Shown piece by piece: positions 16,028 to 24,488 of a stretch of DNA of 36,884 bases. The position numbers were made by a program, and so were the translations under genes. Source of the stretch: CAYPZL01 sp964415045 (GTDB lineage: Bacteria; Planctomycetota; Phycisphaerae; Sedimentisphaerales; Anaerobacaceae); contig CAYPZL010000033.1 in assembly GCA_964415045.1 (NCBI GenBank), positions 1 through 36,884 on the forward strand, read 5' to 3'. Numbering within the stretch: position 1 is the first letter of the stretch; each line of letters starts with the position of its first letter. The notes under the pieces were generated by a model. It did no database searches and was not told where the DNA came from. It saw nothing but the letters and a program-made list of their open reading frames with translations.

Positions 16028-18124
16028 ATGAGGAAGCTGTTGGTAGTCGTGTCTTTCTTCTTTTTGGCCGCCCCAACTCCGCGCGCAGACGATTGGTGTG
16101 GTTTTCACGGCCTTGAAAAGGAGGGCCGCTGTGACTCAGCGACGATACCTTCGACTTGGTCCTCGTCGCATAACATAGCCTGGAAGACCGCCATTCCTGG
16201 ACGCGGGCATTCATCTCCAATCGTATCAGGGGACGCCGTGTATGTAACAACCGCGTACGAAAACGTCCATGTCTCCGCGGTGACAAGTGCCTGGCACTAC
16301 AGTGTTTTCGGTTTGTCTCTGATGTTCGCAATCACAGGTATCAACTTTGTAGTACAGAAGTTTGGGGTCAGAGCAAGAGGAGCCGTAAGCGTTGGGCAGT
16401 ATGTACGGCTCTTCGTGTTCACGCAGTTCTTCATTGGCATCATGGTTGTATCACTCTTTGGCCGCCGCCTGCTCAATCCGGGCGACGCCATCGCTCGCCA
16501 GTGGCTTGTCTCCGTTGTAATGGTGTTGTCTTGCCTCGCAGTCAGTTCATTACTTGTGCCCCTGAGATCGCGCCAGCAGTTGACGGTGGCCTTGCTGTCT
16601 TGCGCATTTGCCGTTCTTGTGTTTGTGACACTCAAGCACAGAGAGCTTGGCTTTGATTTGAGTTCGTTGAAAGGCCTGTCTTTCCTTGTGGCAGCAGTCT
16701 CGCCCCTGGTTTTGGGGCTAGGCTTGTGCATGGCCTACTTTGTCAGCCGCGGTCGCCATTCGACGGTGATGGAGAGTGGGAACGGCACCGGAGCAGATCA
16801 CCGTGAGGTGTGGTATTTGATACTGACGGGAATTACAGGCGGTCTTGCTGCTCTGCTGCCGTTCTTCCTTCTCCTTTTTCGTGCAGCCGACTACCGGATG
16901 CCCGACAGCTATGTTTGGGATACGCGTGTTGGCCCAGATCTGAGCTGGCGGTGGATTGCGGTATACGTCACCCTAGTCACCTGTACGACCGCCGCCGGCT
17001 TCTGGAGGCTTGTCCGGGTCCAAGGTGGTGCGGCAAGAAAGCTCCCTTGGCAGCAAGCTTTCTTTCTGGCGGCGCCGTCTCTCGGATTGGTCTATTTCGT
17101 GGGGACCGGCGTGGCTGAAGGGCCAAAGGAATCTGTTCGGGCAGTTGTATGCCTCGATCCTGACAACGGAGAGATACGCTGGACTTGCGAAGGACTGACG
17201 GCACCGCCGAGAGCAGAAAGTCGCATCGTGACACATGCGTCAGCAACTCCTGTCACAGATGGCGAGCGCATATACGCGTACTTCGGGGAAGACGGTTTGA
17301 TGTGCGTGAACCCCGAAGGCGACCTGCTCTGGAAGATGACAGAGCCCATTTTTCAAGGGAAATTTGGCGTCGGGGATTCACCTGTTGTCAAAGACGATGT
17401 CTTGGTTATTGTAAGTGACATGAAAGAACCGGACGAGTTGCCATCCTCCATCATTACATTTCGTGGTGTATCGGGAAAGCGTCTTTGGAGCAAAAGCAGG
17501 AAGCCTCACGAGGTCGATGCCGCTTATAGCACCCCCTTGATCAGGTCATTGAACGGGAAACAGGTGGTTTTCGTGCATGGTTGGTATGACATCAAGGGGT
17601 ATGACCTTGAAACGGGGCAAGAATTGTGGTCCTATCCGGTGATCCACGAAGGCAAGCATCTCGTGGCAAGTATGGTTTCTGATGGTGACCGCCTGTTTGT
17701 TATAGGGGCAAGGGAGATCAGGGCTTTGGCTTTCTCAAAACTGGGAGCCGGTAGCGATCCGCTGGTCTGGTCGACGCCCTTGCGGGGGGAGAAGTGCTCG
17801 ACGCCGGTCGTAGTTGATGGATTGCTGTTTCTCGTCACAGAGACCGGCACGGCCTGTTGTCTCGATGCTGTGACAGGCGAATTGCTCTGGAAAGAGCGTT
17901 TGAAAGGCAGGTATTTCTCATCGGTTGTAGCCGCCGGAGATAAGGTATTCTTCACAAATCAAGTTGGAGTAACCACTGTCGTGGCCATCGACAGAGAGTT
18001 TCGATTGCTGGCTGTGAACACGTTAGGCGAATCTGTCTATGCCTCTCTGGTTCCCACACAGGGTCGACTGTTTGCACGCGGCACCAAACATCTTTACTGC
18101 ATCCGGGAAGATAAAGAATTGTGA
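16028..18124 (+). CDS. PQQ-type beta-propeller protein with an eight-helix membrane insert
   Basis: About 698 residues. After a signal peptide ending APTPRA, the first propeller blade is recognisable (STWSSSHNIAWKTAIPGRGHSSPIV, cited here as its two ends STWSSS and GHSSPIV). At about residue 90 the blade gives way to roughly eight hydrophobic helices (about 90-370). The propeller then resumes with VVCLDPDNGEIRWTCEG and further PQQ-like repeats (LETGQELWSYPV, DAVTGELLWKERL) to the end. An even number of helices would keep both propeller parts in the periplasm. Such propellers serve as dehydrogenase or scaffold domains; no function can be assigned. ATG 16028 is preferred over GTG 16016 for the signal peptide. 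Confidence 0.75.
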   Translation: MRKLLVVVSFFFLAAPTPRADDWCGFHGLEKEGRCDSATIPSTWSSSHNIAWKTAIPGRGHSSPIVSGDAVYVTTAYENVHVSAVTSAWHYSVFGLSLMFAITGINFVVQKFGVRARGAVSVGQYVRLFVFTQFFIGIMVVSLFGRRLLNPGDAIARQWLVSVVMVLSCLAVSSLLVPLRSRQQLTVALLSCAFAVLVFVTLKHRELGFDLSSLKGLSFLVAAVSPLVLGLGLCMAYFVSRGRHSTVMESGNGTGADHREVWYLILTGITGGLAALLPFFLLLFRAADYRMPDSYVWDTRVGPDLSWRWIAVYVTLVTCTTAAGFWRLVRVQGGAARKLPWQQAFFLAAPSLGLVYFVGTGVAEGPKESVRAVVCLDPDNGEIRWTCEGLTAPPRAESRIVTHASATPVTDGERIYAYFGEDGLMCVNPEGDLLWKMTEPIFQGKFGVGDSPVVKDDVLVIVSDMKEPDELPSSIITFRGVSGKRLWSKSRKPHEVDAAYSTPLIRSLNGKQVVFVHGWYDIKGYDLETGQELWSYPVIHEGKHLVASMVSDGDRLFVIGAREIRALAFSKLGAGSDPLVWSTPLRGEKCSTPVVVDGLLFLVTETGTACCLDAVTGELLWKERLKGRYFSSVVAAGDKVFFTNQVGVTTVVAIDREFRLLAVNTLGESVYASLVPTQGRLFARGTKHLYCIREDKEL

Positions 18125-18130
18125 CCGTCG

Positions 18131-18169
18131 AAAGATGGCTGTGCGTCTTCCGAATGGCCGTCTTTGTGG
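18131..18169 (+). terminator. weak stem-loop after the propeller gene
   Basis: AAAGATGGC and GCCGTCTTT can pair over nine bases with one G-T wobble around a 17-base loop, a few bases after the stop at 18124. The loop is large and no T-run follows, so termination is only possible. Confidence 0.25.
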
Positions 18170-18320
18170 CGGGGGCAATTCCGTTGGTTGCCATTGTACG
18201 ACCGGAGATAGTGTCTCCTCTGGGGTTCAGACACAGGGCCGATATGTGACCGTTGTCCCTCCAGAGTGTAATATGTTGGGCGATGGTTATGATAGAATCG
18301 TGGCCTGATGCGAGAACGCG

Positions 18321-19091
18321 ATGCTCCTGGTGAAGTCCTTCGCAACGCCGATTGTCTGGGTGCTCGGGCTGTTGATTTTCGGCCTGGTCGTGTCCAGACG
18401 CAGGCAGGCGAAGGCCTGCAATCGCCTTGGCTGGTGGCTGGTATTCATAGGTACGCTGGTGCTGGCGGGGCTCAGTCTTCCGACGGTTGCGCATTTATTG
18501 AGCTATTCGTTAGAGTACAGATACCCTTCTGCATCCCCTGATGTGCTCGCAGAACTCGATGTTGTCGTGGTTCTGGGTGCCGGTGCCCGGCCGGCGTGGG
18601 GTTTTCGGACGGAGGCTGAATTAGGCGTAAAGTCGTATTCTCGCTGGTATCACGGTCTTCGAGCGTTCAAGTCCAGCGGCGCGGACTTTCTTGTGTTTTG
18701 TGGCGGTGATCCCGGTAGGCAGGGCGACAACGAGTCGGAGGTCATGCAGGCGATGGCCGTGCACATGGGCGTCCCTGCGGAGAAGATGCTGGTCGATTCG
18801 CAATCATGCAATACGCACCAGCACGCACCGTGTCTGGCGGCCTTGCTACCGGCAGGAAGCGGCAGACGTATCGGACTGGTGACGTCCGCTACGCACATGC
18901 TGCGGGCGGAGAAGGTGTTCCGCAGGCACTTCACCAACGACACCATTGTACCGGTCCCGGCCGATTACAGGTACGGTCCCTTGTGGTGCGGCCCGTGGAC
19001 CTTCATTCCATCGGCTTCGGCTTTTGAAGAGAGCACAACTGCGTTGCACGAATGGATTGGCCTTGCTTGGTATTCGCTCAGGTATTGGTAG
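18321..19091 (+). CDS. YdcF/ElyC-like DUF218 membrane protein
   Basis: A 256-residue protein with two N-terminal membrane helices (about residues 7-25 and 38-60) followed by a DUF218 domain. The domain shows VVVVLGAG near residue 80, FCGGDPGRQGDNESEVMQ with the conserved E-x-x-x-M turn near 130-147, and VTSATHMLRAEKVF near 190. In E. coli relatives such as ElyC are linked to cell-envelope and lipid-carrier metabolism; the enzymatic role is not settled. It lies 79 bases upstream of the EpsI gene and is part of the exosortase cluster. No good ribosome site is visible at ATG 18321; the membrane segment directly after it supports that start. Confidence 0.82.
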   Translation: MLLVKSFATPIVWVLGLLIFGLVVSRRRQAKACNRLGWWLVFIGTLVLAGLSLPTVAHLLSYSLEYRYPSASPDVLAELDVVVVLGAGARPAWGFRTEAELGVKSYSRWYHGLRAFKSSGADFLVFCGGDPGRQGDNESEVMQAMAVHMGVPAEKMLVDSQSCNTHQHAPCLAALLPAGSGRRIGLVTSATHMLRAEKVFRRHFTNDTIVPVPADYRYGPLWCGPWTFIPSASAFEESTTALHEWIGLAWYSLRYW

Positions 19092-19170
19092 AGAGCCTCC
19101 GTAGGCGACGTCGGGGTATAGACGGCCCATCCCCGAAGATGAGAGTCGCATTTTCCTTCCACCGAAACCA

Positions 19171-19944
19171 ATGAAAGTTGTACGAATGACAACCGCTCCT
19201 ACTCTGAACCCGCGGCCGGTGACTGTGGCTGCGGTCGTGGCGAGTTTTCTGATGCTCGTCTTCGGTGTTACCTATCATGTGCTGGCGGCTCGGCTGGCGG
19301 CTCCGGTGGATACCGAAGCGATCAGTCAGGCCGCATTGGACCGGTTCCCCATGGACATTGGGGACTGGACGGGCGTGGAGACGCCGATTGAAGAAAGAAT
19401 CGTCCAGGCGACGGATACCGACGCGCATCTGAGCCGTCGATATTCACGCGCCGGCGGTCTGGAGTTTGTATCGTTCTATCTCGCCTCCGGCGTGCGAGCG
19501 AGGGATCTGATGCCGCACCGGCCGGAGGTCTGCTATACCGGAGCCGGCTGGACCCTGGTTGACAAAGACTCCGCAGAACTTCCGCTCCCCGACGGGACCA
19601 CATTGCCGTGCAACGTCATGCAGTTTTCGCGAGGCGCCTTGAACAAGCAGGGCGTTCTCGTCCTGGATTATTATCTTGTCGACGGCCAGTATTGTGCCGA
19701 CGTCTCCCTGTTGCGCTCGAAGGCATGGCGCGGTTCCGGCACGGTCGAGTACGTTGCCCAGGTGCAGATCGTCACTCCTGTTTCGAGCGTCATGAGAGCG
19801 GATTCGGCCGAGGCGCTCGTTTCCGACTTCGCCGTCGAATCGGCCTCTTCCGTCGTAACGCTGTTCCAGAGTCGGACGGAAACGGCAGAGCAAGTGTTTC
19901 CGGCGATTGACTCAGCGGGGGGAGAAATCGATGAAACCAATTAA
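19171..19944 (+). CDS. epsI: EpsI-family exosortase-associated protein
   Basis: A 257-residue DUF3485 (EpsI) protein. It has an N-terminal membrane anchor (about residues 20-40), the family segment FPMDIGDWTGVETPIEERI at about 60-78 and the conserved RPEVCYTGAGWTLVD block near 112-126. EpsI proteins accompany or are fused to exosortases and are thought to help polysaccharide export or signal processing on the outer face of the membrane; the exact reaction is unknown. The 3' end overlaps the exosortase start by 14 bases, so the two are translationally coupled. A second ATG at 19186 is an alternative start. Confidence 0.85.
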   Translation: MKVVRMTTAPTLNPRPVTVAAVVASFLMLVFGVTYHVLAARLAAPVDTEAISQAALDRFPMDIGDWTGVETPIEERIVQATDTDAHLSRRYSRAGGLEFVSFYLASGVRARDLMPHRPEVCYTGAGWTLVDKDSAELPLPDGTTLPCNVMQFSRGALNKQGVLVLDYYLVDGQYCADVSLLRSKAWRGSGTVEYVAQVQIVTPVSSVMRADSAEALVSDFAVESASSVVTLFQSRTETAEQVFPAIDSAGGEIDETN

Positions 19945-20911
19945 GCACCACATCAACCACAGACACAAAGTGGCCCTGTCGGCAACGCCTCGTAAGCGAG
20001 GCGGCCTCGTGGCACTGGCCGCCGCCGTGCTTGGGCTCCTGGCGGTGACGGCGTGGACGTACTGGCCGACCATGGCGGAGCTTTTCAAAGAGTGGCAGCG
20101 GGATGAGGACTACTCTGCAGGGCAGCTTGTGCCGCTGGTGGCGCTGGTTTTTCTCTGGGTTGAGCGAAAGAAGCTGAAGCAATGCTCGCTGAGGCCTTGC
20201 TGGTGGGGCGGCATCGTTCTGCTCCTGCTCGCGGCAGCGGGGCGATTGTACGGCCTGCTGTTCATGTTCGAATCGGCCGAGCGCTACTCGCTGGTGCTCG
20301 CGGTGGCGGCCCTGGTTCTGCTGGTTGCCGGATGGCAAGTGTTTCGGCAACTCGGGTGGATCCTGCTGTTTCTGTTCCTGATGGTCCCGTTTCCAGGCCG
20401 CGTCCACAATATGATCAGCGGCCCGCTCCAGCGGCTCGCTACGAACGGGTCCGTTTTCCTGCTGGAGGTATTCGTTCCCCGGGTCAGCCAGCGCGGCAAT
20501 GTGGTCATGCTGGACGCCGACACGCCGATGGCGGTGGCCGAGGCCTGCAGCGGCCTGCGCATGCTCACCGCCTTCATCGTCGTGGCCGCCTTCATCGCCT
20601 ACATGGTCAAGCGGCCCCGCTGGCACAAGGCGACGGTAGTTCTTTCCAGCATCCCCATCGCCGTTATATGTAATATAATCCGCATTTTCCTTACCGGCAT
20701 CCTCATGCTGCTTGTCGGCGTGGAATTTGGACAGAAATTTTTCCACGATTTTGCGGGTTTGGTGATGATGCCGGCCGCTGTTTTGCTGATTTTCAGCGAA
20801 TTATCGCTGCTGGCGAAGCTGGTTGTGCCCGATTCGCCGCCGCAGCAGGCCCAGACCGTCGTGCGGGCCCGGTCGGCGCCGCGTGGCCGTTCAAGCGTTT
20901 TTCTCAAATAA
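19931..20911 (+). CDS. xrt: exosortase
   Basis: A 326-residue polytopic membrane protein of the exosortase/archaeosortase family, the likely transpeptidase that cuts C-terminal signals of surface proteins. The catalytic trio is visible: Cys206 in AEACSGLRML, Arg251 in AVICNIIRIFLTG and His272 in FFHDFAGLVMM, all in or next to membrane helices. ATG 19931 is preferred over the TTG at 19907 because GGAG at 19921-19924 is six bases upstream. The obvious substrates are the three VPVPAA-tailed proteins encoded 0.8-3.3 kb downstream. The VPVPAA motif recalls the VPLPA-CTERM/XrtD pairing known in proteobacteria, but the subclass cannot be fixed by eye. Confidence 0.92.
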   Translation: MKPIKHHINHRHKVALSATPRKRGGLVALAAAVLGLLAVTAWTYWPTMAELFKEWQRDEDYSAGQLVPLVALVFLWVERKKLKQCSLRPCWWGGIVLLLLAAAGRLYGLLFMFESAERYSLVLAVAALVLLVAGWQVFRQLGWILLFLFLMVPFPGRVHNMISGPLQRLATNGSVFLLEVFVPRVSQRGNVVMLDADTPMAVAEACSGLRMLTAFIVVAAFIAYMVKRPRWHKATVVLSSIPIAVICNIIRIFLTGILMLLVGVEFGQKFFHDFAGLVMMPAAVLLIFSELSLLAKLVVPDSPPQQAQTVVRARSAPRGRSSVFLK

Positions 20912-20935
20912 CCCAGAATTTCACGCGCTTTTTTC

Positions 20936-20964
20936 TTGACATCTCGCGTTGTACCATGTAAAGT
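20936..20964 (+). promoter_or_regulatory. sigma70-type promoter ahead of the small secreted protein
   Basis: A perfect TTGACA (20936-20941) is followed 17 bases later by TAAAGT (20959-20964, 4/6). It sits 25 bases after the exosortase stop. Transcription would begin near 20971, 65 bases before the ATG at 21036. It suggests that the surface proteins can be transcribed separately from the exosortase. Confidence 0.6.
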
Positions 20965-21035
20965 TGACGATGCGGCATCCGGGGTGTTTCCGGGTATCGC
21001 ATGAGTATGGTGGAGTGCAGGGTTTAGGTAATCCA

Positions 21036-21641
21036 ATGATTGCGGGGAGAAAGCTCATCATAGCTGTTCTCGGGGGCTTGGTGCTGTCGGTGTCGGTACA
21101 TGCCGACATGACGCCGGTGGCCAGTCTCGACAGCCCCTCCCGCCCGTCCGTGCAAACGGACGAGCCCGCAGACTCCCGGAACAATAGCGGCATCGCATCA
21201 TCCCTTGCGTGTTTGAGCGTTTCCGGTCTGGATGCGGCGCCTCTGGCGTTTCTGCCTCCCGATGAGGCGGATGTGGAGCCGGCGGTCGAGGAGACCCCGC
21301 CCTGCCCGGTCCTGACCGAAGGTGTGGACAGCTTCGGTCTGTGCCTCTCGGCACTGGTCGGTCTGGGCCTGTGCGGGGCCGGCCGGTCCGTGAAGAAGAC
21401 GTCCCTGGGTTTCATCCCCGACTGGTACCATCATGGCGGGCCCTATCAGATTGGCAGCAGTCAGGTCGTGGGACCCGACTGCCTCTGCGCTACCGCAGTC
21501 TCCTTCGTACAGCCGGACGGTTTGCCAGAGGACCTCTCAGAGCAATACCACAGGGGAACCATTGCACCCCTGTTGCGAAAATCACAATTTGTACCAACCA
21601 TCCTCGCCTCCCGAGGCCCTCCGCTTCTACGTCGCGCATGA
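21036..21641 (+). CDS. small secreted protein of unknown function beside the exosortase
   Basis: About 201 residues with a clear signal peptide (hydrophobic core LIIAVLGGLVLSVS, likely cut after VHA, mature start DMTPVAS). A Pro/Glu-rich middle leads to a short hydrophobic segment (FGLCLSALVGLGLCGAG, about 110-126), then KK and a hydrophilic tail with LGFIPDWYHHGGPYQIG. It does not carry the VPVPAA signal of its neighbours and no family was recognised. The mid-protein membrane segment followed by basic residues could be an anchor. The frame is open upstream to 20949, but only ATG 21036 puts a signal peptide at the N-terminus. Its own promoter lies at 20936-20964. Confidence 0.6.
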   Translation: MIAGRKLIIAVLGGLVLSVSVHADMTPVASLDSPSRPSVQTDEPADSRNNSGIASSLACLSVSGLDAAPLAFLPPDEADVEPAVEETPPCPVLTEGVDSFGLCLSALVGLGLCGAGRSVKKTSLGFIPDWYHHGGPYQIGSSQVVGPDCLCATAVSFVQPDGLPEDLSEQYHRGTIAPLLRKSQFVPTILASRGPPLLRRA

Positions 21642-21646
21642 CCTGT

Positions 21647-21666
21647 ATTTCGCATCGAAGCGAAAT
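21647..21666 (+). other. seven-base-pair stem-loop ahead of the first CTERM gene
   Basis: ATTTCGC and GCGAAAT pair perfectly around ATCGAA, directly after the stop of the small secreted protein and 45 bases before the next start. There is no T-run, so it may be an RNA-processing or stability element instead of a terminator. Confidence 0.3.
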
Positions 21667-21711
21667 CAATCAGTATTCATGACAATGACGTAAAACGGAG
21701 GTCAATGAATC

Positions 21712-22407
21712 ATGAAAAGGATCTTTCTTGTATTAGCAACGTGCGCGTTTCTTGCAGCACCGGCGTTGGCTGATATCAGCTTTGTGGATACCCTGGCCGG
21801 CGTGGATAGTCCAACCGGTTGGAGTACCGGCGACAGCACGAAGAATTTGGGCCACAGTTACAGTCTTCTTGGTGGCACGGCGACGGTGGCAGCGTTCGAG
21901 AATGGTTCCACCGATTATTTAAGCCACCGGCTTACCCGCGGCCTTGGTGTTCAGGGTGGCGAACCGGACGAAATAGACAAGGTTCAAGGTCTTGAACACA
22001 TCGACATCACCTTCAGTTCTGCGGTCCCTGTCACCTACATAGAAGTCCGCTCGCTGTTTTATGTCGATACAACCGGCACCAACGCCGAGTGGGCTGCCAT
22101 TGAATTATGGAACAGCGGGACGCAGGTTCACACCGATTACTTAAAGGGACAGATGAATCTGAACTCCGGTAACGGCCTCGCTTCCGTGACGTATGCCACC
22201 CCTTGGTCGGTGGACAAACTGGTTTTCCGCGTTCCGACATTGGCTGAGTTGCAAGGGAAGTACTCCAATGACGAGATTGGGTACTACGATGTATCGAAAA
22301 GCGAATTCGCCGTCGCCAAGATTTCGCCTGTCCCCGTTCCTGCAGCGGTTTTGCTGGGTTTCCTCGGCTTGAGTGCGGCGGGGATCAAGCTCCGCAAGTT
22401 TGCGTAA
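21712..22407 (+). CDS. VPVPAA-type CTERM secreted protein 1
   Basis: A 231-residue exported protein. The signal peptide (MKRIFLVLATCAFLAAPALA) is followed by a beta-rich region without a recognised family. The C-terminal sorting signal has the motif VPVPAAVLLG at about 208-217, a hydrophobic segment and the basic tail KLRKFA. CGGAGG at 21696-21701 lies ten bases before ATG 21712; an ATG at 21705 is out of frame. It is the first of three tandem genes with nearly the same tail and is a probable substrate of the exosortase 0.8 kb upstream. The mature part is presumably displayed on, or released into, the extracellular matrix. Confidence 0.85.
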   Translation: MKRIFLVLATCAFLAAPALADISFVDTLAGVDSPTGWSTGDSTKNLGHSYSLLGGTATVAAFENGSTDYLSHRLTRGLGVQGGEPDEIDKVQGLEHIDITFSSAVPVTYIEVRSLFYVDTTGTNAEWAAIELWNSGTQVHTDYLKGQMNLNSGNGLASVTYATPWSVDKLVFRVPTLAELQGKYSNDEIGYYDVSKSEFAVAKISPVPVPAAVLLGFLGLSAAGIKLRKFA

Positions 22408-22471
22408 ATCAGTTGGGCGACAAAGGCGAAACCCTTCGTAGCCCGACATGAAAGAAATAAGGAGGTTATGC

Positions 22472-23284
22472 ATGAAAAAGGCAATTTGCATATTGATATT
22501 GAGTGCGTTCTTGGCGGCACCGACATATGCCGATATGACTTCTTGGGCTAATGGAGAAGGCTATGATGTCGGAACGGCCCATATCGATCGCACGAGCGGC
22601 TACTACCTGACCACATATGGTGGTGGGGAGTTCACCCTGTCTGACAATACCGCCGGGTCGTTTAGCCTCACCAACTACGGCTATGCAGATGTCGCAAAAG
22701 GTGTAGACGGTGATTCCGAGTCCTTTCAGACATTCTGCGTTGAGACCGCGGAATATACGGCCAACCCGTTAGAGGTGTGGTTCAGCAATGCCTCCGCGGA
22801 GACGCCTACCGTGGCCGGCTCAGGCTCACACGCTTGGGTAGGCGGGACAGGCGGCGGGGACAGTCTTGATAGTACGACGGCGTACCTTTATACGCAGTTT
22901 GCCAAAGGCACACTGTCGAACTACCGGTACACAGATACGGCCCCGGACGGCAACCGCGCCGCGGATGCCCGGCAACTGCAGCGAGCCATCTGGAGCATTG
23001 AAGAGGGGCTCATACTAAAGACCGATGGCTCCGATAAAAAAGCCAAGGCATGGGTGGCGGAGGCCACCACGGCGGTGGCCAGTGGTGGAAGTTGGTACAA
23101 CACGTGGGGCGATAATTCGATCGGCAACGTGCGCATACTCCAGATGTACTACTACAACCCGGATAAGGGCAAGTACTATGAGGTGAAGCAGGATCAACTC
23201 TACCTTATCCCTGTTCCGGCGGCCGCTCTGCTGGGCTTCCTTGGTTTGGGTGCGGCTGGTTTGAAGCTGCGTAAGTTTGCCTGA
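22472..23284 (+). CDS. VPVPAA-type CTERM secreted protein 2, possible thioester domain
   Basis: A 270-residue exported protein with a signal peptide ending APTYA. The mature region has a Cys-Gln arrangement like bacterial thioester domains: FCVE with Cys89 and LQRAIW with Gln170, with AYLYTQF between them. If real, the Cys and Gln side chains form an internal thioester that binds host or matrix amines covalently. The tail is IPVPAAALLG, a hydrophobic stretch and KLRKFA. ATG 22472 is chosen because AAGGAGG at 22459-22465 is six bases upstream; the ATG at 22448 lies before that site. It is probably co-transcribed with protein 1, 64 bases upstream. Confidence 0.85.
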   Translation: MKKAICILILSAFLAAPTYADMTSWANGEGYDVGTAHIDRTSGYYLTTYGGGEFTLSDNTAGSFSLTNYGYADVAKGVDGDSESFQTFCVETAEYTANPLEVWFSNASAETPTVAGSGSHAWVGGTGGGDSLDSTTAYLYTQFAKGTLSNYRYTDTAPDGNRAADARQLQRAIWSIEEGLILKTDGSDKKAKAWVAEATTAVASGGSWYNTWGDNSIGNVRILQMYYYNPDKGKYYEVKQDQLYLIPVPAAALLGFLGLGAAGLKLRKFA

Positions 23285-23327
23285 GAGTCCGCGGTCTTGT
23301 GTGTGGACTACCATGAAGTGTAAATAA

Positions 23328-23371
23328 GACTGTCGGCGAGGGCCCTTCCAACGGGCCTTCGCCGGGCAGTC
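23328..23371 (+). terminator. long GC-rich hairpin between CTERM genes 2 and 3
   Basis: CGGCGAGGGCCC and GGGCCTTCGCCG pair over 12 positions with one G-T wobble, and GACTG/CAGTC extends the stem outside a small bulge. No T-run follows, so it is either an intrinsic terminator of an unusual kind or an RNA-processing stem that sets relative expression of the flanking genes. Confidence 0.5.
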
Positions 23372-23413
23372 TGCGACGCTGGTGATAGAGAGAGAGTCTT
23401 GAGGACCAGGGTG

Positions 23414-24172
23414 ATGACGAGAGGCAACGTCGCGCGAAGACGCCGGTGTCTTCCTGCGCTTCTGGTGGTATTGGCGGGGGTATTTCTGGGCGTAGATGCG
23501 CGTGCCGATTTGTACACGTATGAGTTCGCGCGTATCACGAGCAATAGCGTGGATCAGGAGGGTAATCCGATAAACGGCATGGGCTGGTTTTCCCTTGAAG
23601 TCAGCAACGTCGAAGGGGATTCGGGTAAGGCGCGCTTTCGATTTCTCAACGACGCACCCACTTCAGGATTGGGGAGTGAAAGTGCCATCACGGCCCTCTA
23701 TTTCTACGACGGCGCTCTGGTCCATAATACAAAAGCTGTATTGAGCGACTCTGGCGATTACGTTAGCTTCTCCGAATACGGTGTCAATCCACCAGATTTG
23801 CCCGGTTTCACAGGGACGTCGACACGTGTTTTCTCAGCAGACGCCGCGAATCCTTCGACCAAAGGTGGCGCTGGATATGGCGTTCACACGGGAGAATGGG
23901 TCGAAGTGTTGTTTGATCTGCTTCCCGGCACGACATTTAGCGATGTGATTGACTCGATCAATCTTACGGGCTCGACCACCAAAGTCCCAGGCACCCTGCA
24001 AATCGGCATACACGTCCAGGCTCTGCCCGGTTTCAAAGACGATGACCCCACGAAGGAGTGGGGTTGGGCCGAAGCCAGTGATTCGTTCATCGTAGTGCCT
24101 GTCCCTGCTGCGGTGTTGTTAGGCATGCTTGGTCTGGGCGCCGCCGGCCTTAGACTGCGAAAATATACCTGA
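23414..24172 (+). CDS. VPVPAA-type CTERM secreted protein 3
   Basis: A 252-residue exported protein. The N-terminus is strongly basic (four consecutive Arg) before a hydrophobic core (LPALLVVLAGVFLGV) and a likely cut after DARA. The mature region is beta-rich, with no family recognised. It ends VPVPAAVLLGMLGLGAAG and RLRKYT, the same sorting tail as its two upstream neighbours but with Met in the helix. ATG 23414 has GAGG ten bases upstream; a TTG at 23399 is the alternative. A long hairpin separates it from gene 2, so expression may differ. Confidence 0.82.
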   Translation: MTRGNVARRRRCLPALLVVLAGVFLGVDARADLYTYEFARITSNSVDQEGNPINGMGWFSLEVSNVEGDSGKARFRFLNDAPTSGLGSESAITALYFYDGALVHNTKAVLSDSGDYVSFSEYGVNPPDLPGFTGTSTRVFSADAANPSTKGGAGYGVHTGEWVEVLFDLLPGTTFSDVIDSINLTGSTTKVPGTLQIGIHVQALPGFKDDDPTKEWGWAEASDSFIVVPVPAAVLLGMLGLGAAGLRLRKYT

Positions 24173-24187
24173 AAGCCGGGGAGCTGC

Positions 24188-24214
24188 CACGCGCTCGCTA
24201 CTCGGGAGCGCGTG
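24188..24214 (+). terminator. hairpin after the third CTERM gene
   Basis: CACGCGCTC and GAGCGCGTG pair perfectly around a nine-base loop, 16 bases after the stop. No T-run follows. The 11-base string GCGTGCTGAGT at its right end occurs again at 24271-24281, for which no role is evident. The rest of 24215-24488 shows no gene or clear promoter. Confidence 0.45.
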
Positions 24215-24488
24215 CTGAGTCAGGGCGTAGGTAATCATTCCATTCCATAAATCCTCGTAATTCCATGTACGCGTGCTGAGTTGACGCAGGACTACTCGCG
24301 TGTTACTGCGGGGCCGGACGCCTTCTCCGGGTCGCGTCGCTGCTCGCCGAAGATGCCGATATCGCAATGTATTAACCCATCGCCCGTCGTATGTCGGCCG
24401 GATTTCATCTCTTGGTGTCACCATGGAAGCCAATTCTCGCAGCATGCCAGAGGGTGTCGAACGTACAATGCTTTTGAAGGGTAGTCTC

